Assembly (NCBI GenBank): GCA_965204155.1
Contig: OZ241971.1
Span: 4,650,001-4,714,000, forward strand
Reading direction: 5' to 3'
DNA: 64,000 nucleotides
DNA from: UBA6522 sp965204155
GTDB taxonomy: Bacteria > Pseudomonadota > Gammaproteobacteria > Steroidobacterales > Rariloculaceae
Under the pieces are notes generated by a model that saw only the letters and a list, made by a program, of their open reading frames with translations, did no database searches and was not told the origin of the DNA. A program made the position numbers and the translations under genes. This document shows, one piece after another, positions 59,815-64,000 of this stretch (position 1 is its first letter; every line of letters begins with the position of its first letter).

Positions 59815-61467
59815 TTAAAGCAGGCCCGCCCGGACGGGCGCAACGGCGTCGCGCAGCTCTTCGTAGACCGCGCGGACGTCCGGGTCAAGCCCGTCCGTAC
59901 CGTTTGCGAGGAGATCGTTCGACTCGCGAGGGTCGTTCAGGAGGTCGTAGAGTTCGTAGGACTTCACCCGTTCGTCACGTCCGCACGGCACCGGATCGTC
60001 AAGCGTCGGTTGAGGCCCGACGATGCAGATGAAGCTGCGATTCTCGTCCAGTACAGTAGCTTGCATCAGCTTGTAGCGGTCGTTGCGAATCGCCGTGGCC
60101 TCCCGGCCGCCATAGGCGGGCTGCTCATGGACCCAGGGATTTCCCGCAAGGGCGCCACCCTCCCCGAGCAGATATTGGCGTCCCGGTAACGGTTCTCCCC
60201 TCAGCGTGGCCGCCAGGGAACGCCCGTGGATCACGACCTCCTGCGGAATGGACGCCGGTACGCCGTCCTGTGTCACTTCCGCCCCCGCCAGATCGAGCAC
60301 GGTCGAGAAAATGTCGCTGGTGTGCACGAGTGCGCGGGAACGGCTGCCCCGATTGTCGATACCCGGGCCCGCGATCACCAGGGGGACGTGGATGCCGCCC
60401 TGATAGATGCTTCCCTTGCCGCGTCGGCCGGGCACGATGGCCGGGTCGGCGAGCGATGCGACAGTGCCGTTGTCGCCCACAAAGATCACCACCGTCTCTT
60501 CGAGATCCACCGCCTCCAGCAACCGGCCTATCTCGGTATCCATGGCCGACACCATGGCTTCGAACACGAGCCGACCACCCACCGGATCCCCTCGTTCCTG
60601 AACCCAGAGCCCGGCTTCGTAACTGCCGTAGTGAGCTTCGATGCGCGCTTGCAGCGCCGTATCGACCAGGTGTTCCGGAGGCAACTGTAACGGCGTATGG
60701 GGCGTCTGGAACGCCAACCACAGGAACCACGGCGAATCCGCCCGTTCCGAGAGCCAGCCAAGTGACTGATCCACATCCCACGTGGTCATGTAGTTGCCGT
60801 GCAGACTCTCCGGTACGGGCGCCGGACTGGGGCTCACGGGAAACGTCACCTCCTCACAGTCCGGAGCGCAGCGCCAGGTTTCCAGGGTGCCGCCCCAGTA
60901 GGCCGCGATCGAGTCCTCGTCCGCTCCGGCGCCGGCGCCGAAGCTGCGCGGCCGGCCGGCAAAGAAATCGTACCCGGCCCGGACGGGGCCGTCTCCGGTA
61001 CGGGTCAGGTGCCACTTGCCGACCATGCCCGTGTCGTATCCGAGCCTGCCCAGTTCCCTCGGCAGGTAGTGCGGGTAGTCGAGCCGATCGACGAGTCCCT
61101 CCAGGGGCGGCGTGATCACGCCTGTCACCCCGTTGAGAGAGCCGAACTGACCCGTGATCATGGTGGCCCGTGTCGGTGAACAACTCGGCGCCGACCACGC
61201 GTTTTCGTAGGTCACGCCCTCACGGGCCAGCGCCTCGATCACCGGAGTCGGCGGCACATGCTCACCGGAGACGTACAACGAGGATTTGTCGAAGCCGTAG
61301 TCGTCGGCGATGATCAGCAGTACGTTCGGCGCGGCACCGGCCCATCCGCCCCAGCAGAGCAGCAGGACGGCAAGAGCATGACGAATACCCGGCGTATTCG
61401 GATTCAGGCTTTTTCTCCGGATCCAGTCCACGAGGCCGGCGCCAGCCTGACCCAATCTGTTACCCAT
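59815..61467 (-). CDS. Type I sulfatase, exported
   Basis: 550 residues. Signal-like stretch HALAVLLLCWGGWAGAA preceded by a long n-region, so the real start may be later than the given ATG. Metal site PNVLLIIADDYGFD, formylglycine motif CSPTR at 96-100, VGKWHLT and FVGDNGT. Its end is at 59,815 and its start lies 4 bases after the DUF6152 fusion gene, so both probably form one unit. Substrate unknown. Confidence 0.92.
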   Translation of the reverse strand: MGNRLGQAGAGLVDWIRRKSLNPNTPGIRHALAVLLLCWGGWAGAAPNVLLIIADDYGFDKSSLYVSGEHVPPTPVIEALAREGVTYENAWSAPSCSPTRATMITGQFGSLNGVTGVITPPLEGLVDRLDYPHYLPRELGRLGYDTGMVGKWHLTRTGDGPVRAGYDFFAGRPRSFGAGAGADEDSIAAYWGGTLETWRCAPDCEEVTFPVSPSPAPVPESLHGNYMTTWDVDQSLGWLSERADSPWFLWLAFQTPHTPLQLPPEHLVDTALQARIEAHYGSYEAGLWVQERGDPVGGRLVFEAMVSAMDTEIGRLLEAVDLEETVVIFVGDNGTVASLADPAIVPGRRGKGSIYQGGIHVPLVIAGPGIDNRGSRSRALVHTSDIFSTVLDLAGAEVTQDGVPASIPQEVVIHGRSLAATLRGEPLPGRQYLLGEGGALAGNPWVHEQPAYGGREATAIRNDRYKLMQATVLDENRSFICIVGPQPTLDDPVPCGRDERVKSYELYDLLNDPRESNDLLANGTDGLDPDVRAVYEELRDAVAPVRAGLL

Positions 61468-61471
61468 TGCC

Positions 61472-62572
61472 CTAGAGTTCCAGATGCCGTCGGGTGGCGA
61501 GAGGATCGCAATTGTACTCCTGCCACTCGTAATCCGGTGAGAGCATGAACACCGATGTCCGTCGCACGGGTTCGGCCAGGTACTCGGGGTCTTCCTGAAG
61601 CGTTTCCACCCGCATCCGGCGGCCGTCGTCGATCAGCGTGTAGCGCTCCTCGGCGTGCTTCAGGTCACCGGAAGGAATGCCCCGCCCGTTGCCCCAGCGG
61701 TTGTAGGCGAAGTAAGCGGTGTCCACGACCAGCGTATCGTCTTCGAACCAGGCGATGGAGTGCCCCAGGTGGGTTCGTTCGGTATCGGCCGGATGCTCGG
61801 TCATGCCCAGGTGGACCCGGCGCTCCACGTCCATCAGTTCGTAGCGGAACAGGATGCTGTCGTCGCTCTCGCGAACAATCTCCAAAACCCCGCGACCGAG
61901 TGACGGTGGCGTTCCGGGCAGGCATTCGAAGGCGGGATTGTCGTCCTCGTTGTAGTTGTCCACGGCCGCCTGGCCCTTGGGGGTGACGGGCAGCCGGGAC
62001 GCCTCGAAGATGGCTCCGGTCAGAAGGTTCCGCTCGCCGCCGCGATCCGCTCCGCCGCCTCCGCCCATTCCGCCGCCGCCCGTCCCACCGCCCCCGGCTG
62101 ACCGCCAGATTCCGGAGAAATCCTCCGAACGCGCGTCCGTGACCGGGGCGGCCGCCTGCGGCGCCGGCCGGTTGCCGGTGCCCGTTCCGACTACCTGGGG
62201 AGACGAGACAAGTTCCGTCCCATCCGGCATCTCAAACACGTTGGCGAAGAAAAAACGCTTGTCATGATCCCTGTCACGGTTACCGCGTACCGTCACTTCG
62301 TCCCCCACCTCAAGGGTGTCGCGGGTCCATCCCGTTCGCGTCAGCACCGCAATGGAGTTCAATTCAAGCAGCCATTCCTCGATCTCCCCTGCCTCGTTGG
62401 GCACGTCCATGGTTACGAATGTGTGGGGATTGTTCCAGGAGTATTCCGTCACGGTGCCCCGCAGTTCGATGACCGTGTCGAGTTCGAAGTTGGCGCGCGA
62501 GTGATGGGCCGCGGCGCACACGGGTAAAACCAGCAGCGGAATCGCTTTCGAAATGAGAATCCGGGTTTTCAT
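61472..62572 (-). CDS. DUF6152 plus partner-domain fusion protein with Gly-rich linker
   Basis: 366 residues from the ATG at 62570-62572; the longer frame adds 37 residues without a signal. Signal peptide ends PVCAAA; then His23-His24-Ser-Arg, and NNPH with His50. DUF6152 covers about 23-125 (GDEVTVRGNRDRDHDKRFFFA). A linker contains a run of glycines (residues about 160-180: GGGGTGGGGMGGGGG). The partner domain follows with LGHSIAWFEDDTLVVDTAYF and QEDPEYLAEPVRRT. It lies directly before a sulfatase gene. Confidence 0.75.
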   Translation of the reverse strand: MKTRILISKAIPLLVLPVCAAAHHSRANFELDTVIELRGTVTEYSWNNPHTFVTMDVPNEAGEIEEWLLELNSIAVLTRTGWTRDTLEVGDEVTVRGNRDRDHDKRFFFANVFEMPDGTELVSSPQVVGTGTGNRPAPQAAAPVTDARSEDFSGIWRSAGGGGTGGGGMGGGGGADRGGERNLLTGAIFEASRLPVTPKGQAAVDNYNEDDNPAFECLPGTPPSLGRGVLEIVRESDDSILFRYELMDVERRVHLGMTEHPADTERTHLGHSIAWFEDDTLVVDTAYFAYNRWGNGRGIPSGDLKHAEERYTLIDDGRRMRVETLQEDPEYLAEPVRRTSVFMLSPDYEWQEYNCDPLATRRHLEL

Positions 62573-62687
62573 GGGATCACCTGCCCAAATCTTTCTGAAA
62601 CTTGCCTGATCGTCCTTGACTTTCCTTAACGTCCCTGATCCTTCCTGACGCGCCATTTCCCGGCTGCCGAACGTTATACGCACAGGG

Positions 62688-63704
62688 CTACTGCCGGTCC
62701 GGGGGAAGCTCGCAGTTGAACGGCTTGACCTCCCGGCCGGGTATCCAGGTCCAGTGGACCTCCAGGGGCACGGGCTCGGTGTAGTTCACCGGATCGATGA
62801 GTTCGGCGGCCCAATTCAGATCCGTCCCGTCCTCGCTCAGGATGAAACGTTCGTTGATGACGACGTCCTCGCTCTGGGGCGTGCCGACGTCATCGACGTA
62901 GCCCCATTCGATATCCCGGGTTTCCACTACCAGCGTATTGCCCTCCCAGCGACCGGTGGAGCGTCCCATTCGCGGCTGCGACGGTTCACCCTCGCCATCC
63001 AGGTAGAAGATGCGTTCTCCGTCCCATTCTTCCAGCCGCATGACGATGGCATCCCCCCGGTCTTCGAAGGCAACGGGATAGGGGTTGGCCATGACCGTCG
63101 GCATACCGGGCGGGATGCAGTCCAGCGCCGGATCCTCCTCGGGATCCCACAGGGCCTGAGTCGCCCGCCCGGCCTGGGTGAGCGGATAGCCGCCGGACCC
63201 GAGGTCGTGGGCCAGGGGGTTCGCGTAGGTGAGCGGCAGCCAGACCCTGAATATATCCTCGCGCAAGGACGGATCCGTGCTGTCGGCCTCCTGCTGCGCG
63301 CTTTCCGTGATGCCATAACGGCTGCGTGGCGGCACCTGCAGGAGCACTTCCCGGCCGCCGGGCAGGATGAGCGTGGTCGCGAACATGGCCGTCAGACCGT
63401 TGCGCCCCATGCGCCCGACAACGCCGACGCTGTCGCCGACAGCCACCAGGTCGCGGCTGATGCCGAGACGCTCCACCGTGTTGACCGAACCGAACTCGAT
63501 CTCCCATTCCTCCTCCTGTCCGTCCTCGCCGATGCGGCCCAGGAGCAGACGCACATGGGGATTGCGCCAGAAGACGTCGGTTATTTCGCCTTCGATGGTG
63601 CCGTTGAGATTGGGGTCGTAACGTCCCGTGGCCGCATGATGGGCGCTCGCGCAAAAGGCTGCCAGTGTGGCCGCCACAAGAAAGCCAAAGTGAAGCAGGC
63701 GCAT
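62688..63704 (-). CDS. DUF6152 plus partner-domain fusion protein
   Basis: 338 residues. Signal peptide ends AFCASA, then His22-His23-Ala and RNPH with His50. DUF6152 (GDSVGVVGRMGRNGLTAMFATTL) is followed by a middle region (RVWLPLTYANPLAHDLGSGGYPLT) and the partner domain (PRMGRSTGRWEGNTLVVETRDIEWGY, DPVNYTEPVPLEVHWTW). Located between the propeller at the right edge and the next DUF6152 fusion, on the same strand. The basic order propeller - DUF6152 - DUF6152 - sulfatase suggests one operon. Confidence 0.75.
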   Translation of the reverse strand: MRLLHFGFLVAATLAAFCASAHHAATGRYDPNLNGTIEGEITDVFWRNPHVRLLLGRIGEDGQEEEWEIEFGSVNTVERLGISRDLVAVGDSVGVVGRMGRNGLTAMFATTLILPGGREVLLQVPPRSRYGITESAQQEADSTDPSLREDIFRVWLPLTYANPLAHDLGSGGYPLTQAGRATQALWDPEEDPALDCIPPGMPTVMANPYPVAFEDRGDAIVMRLEEWDGERIFYLDGEGEPSQPRMGRSTGRWEGNTLVVETRDIEWGYVDDVGTPQSEDVVINERFILSEDGTDLNWAAELIDPVNYTEPVPLEVHWTWIPGREVKPFNCELPPDRQ

Positions 63705-63713
63705 TTCCCCTCC

Positions 63714-64000
63714 CTACTGCAGCACGAATTTCTGCACCCGTTTTCCGGTGGAGACTTCTCCGGTATAGATGTTGCCCCGGGAGTCGCTGGCAATTCCGTC
63801 GATCCAGTAAAACTGTCCGGCGTTTCGCCCCGGGCTGCCGAATTGCCCGACGTACTCTCCGGTGAACCGGTCGTGAATCCAGACCCGATGATTCGTGCCG
63901 TCGGCGACGAAGACGTATTGCTGGTTTTCGTCGTGGGAGAAGGCCAGGTTGTAGGTGGAACCGCACATGGGCAATTCGGGGTTGCGCGGCCCACCGCAGA
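63714..64000 (-). CDS. Beta-propeller (NHL-type) protein, C-terminal part, cut by window edge
   Basis: 95 codons to the edge with no start. The end (STYNLAFSHDENQQYVFVADGTNHRVWI, GQFGSPGRNAGQFYWIDGIASDSRGNIYTGEV, GKRVQKF) closely resembles the end of the propeller at 12,019-13,299 (LYTGEVFTGQRVQRF). The two are clearly paralogs. It reads into the DUF6152 gene at 63,704 with 9 bases between, so it is probably the leader of that series. Confidence 0.8.
   Translation of the reverse strand, partial: CGGPRNPELPMCGSTYNLAFSHDENQQYVFVADGTNHRVWIHDRFTGEYVGQFGSPGRNAGQFYWIDGIASDSRGNIYTGEVSTGKRVQKFVLQ

Noticed and set aside
11958..64000. Insertion sequences, integrases or prophage genes in the accessory part
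   Set aside because: No transposase, integrase, phage structural gene or terminal inverted repeat was recognised on either strand.

Overview
The window (about 62-63% GC by eye, dense coding, no gap above about 255 bases) looks like a chromosomal piece of an aerobic, Gram-negative gammaproteobacterium-like heterotroph, probably uncultured and marine or host-associated. The lineage call rests on two conserved housekeeping blocks (rpsP-rimM-trmD-rplS and rnr-rlmB-rpsF-rpsR-DUF2232-rplI-dnaB-radA). Further support is the very high number of exported proteins: Sec and Tat signals, lipoproteins and c-type hemes. The habitat is inference only.

Layout. 1-11,829 is the housekeeping part, entirely on the minus strand: the start of a TRAP solute-binding gene coupled to a TatT-like lipoprotein, the two ribosomal/tRNA-modification operons, radA, dnaB and rnr. 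A tRNA-Leu(CAG) gene with a near-consensus promoter (11,823-11,957) marks a sharp switch to accessory metabolism. 12,019-21,324 (minus) is a six-gene series: diheme DUF1592-type protein, Tat-exported DUF1552 protein, ankyrin protein, SUMF1-fold protein, and two secreted beta-propellers. 21,511-26,297 (minus) holds a fused CoA-transferase, a small cytochrome c, a DUF6152 protein, two proteins carrying a partner domain of DUF6152, and a metallo-beta-lactamase-fold protein.

26,516-34,610 (plus) runs from a tannase-family esterase into a hydroquinone ring-cleavage operon: two-subunit hydroquinone 1,2-dioxygenase, semialdehyde dehydrogenase, Rieske-type protein and a CobS/CobT pair. It converges on 34,657-43,266 (minus): maleylacetate reductase, PQQ dehydrogenase, DUF6152 proteins, an esterase, a diheme flavoprotein and a Tat-exported FMN 2-hydroxyacid dehydrogenase carrying a heme c motif. 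Across a divergent promoter lies a glutathionyl-hydroquinone reductase (43,388). Together with the fused CoA-transferase these could carry hydroquinone to 4-hydroxymuconic semialdehyde, maleylacetate, 3-oxoadipate and 3-oxoadipyl-CoA. There are no cobalamin genes nearby, so CobST here may be a metal-insertion machine for the dioxygenase.

44,381-64,000 holds a DUF1554/lectin-like protein, an OmpR/histidine kinase pair, an amidohydrolase, a heme-bearing propeller protein, an orphan ModA, three CxPxR sulfatases, a rhomboid protease, an orphan DctP, a LysR-type regulator with two HTH domains, a GlcG-like protein, a second metallo-beta-lactamase-fold protein, two further DUF6152 fusion proteins and a propeller running off the edge.

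The two strongest leads are (1) CobST built into a hydroquinone dioxygenase operon, and (2) five DUF6152 paralogs whose predicted mature proteins all begin with His-His, followed about 27 residues later by a conserved Pro-His. This pattern suggests a possible N-terminal copper 'histidine brace'.
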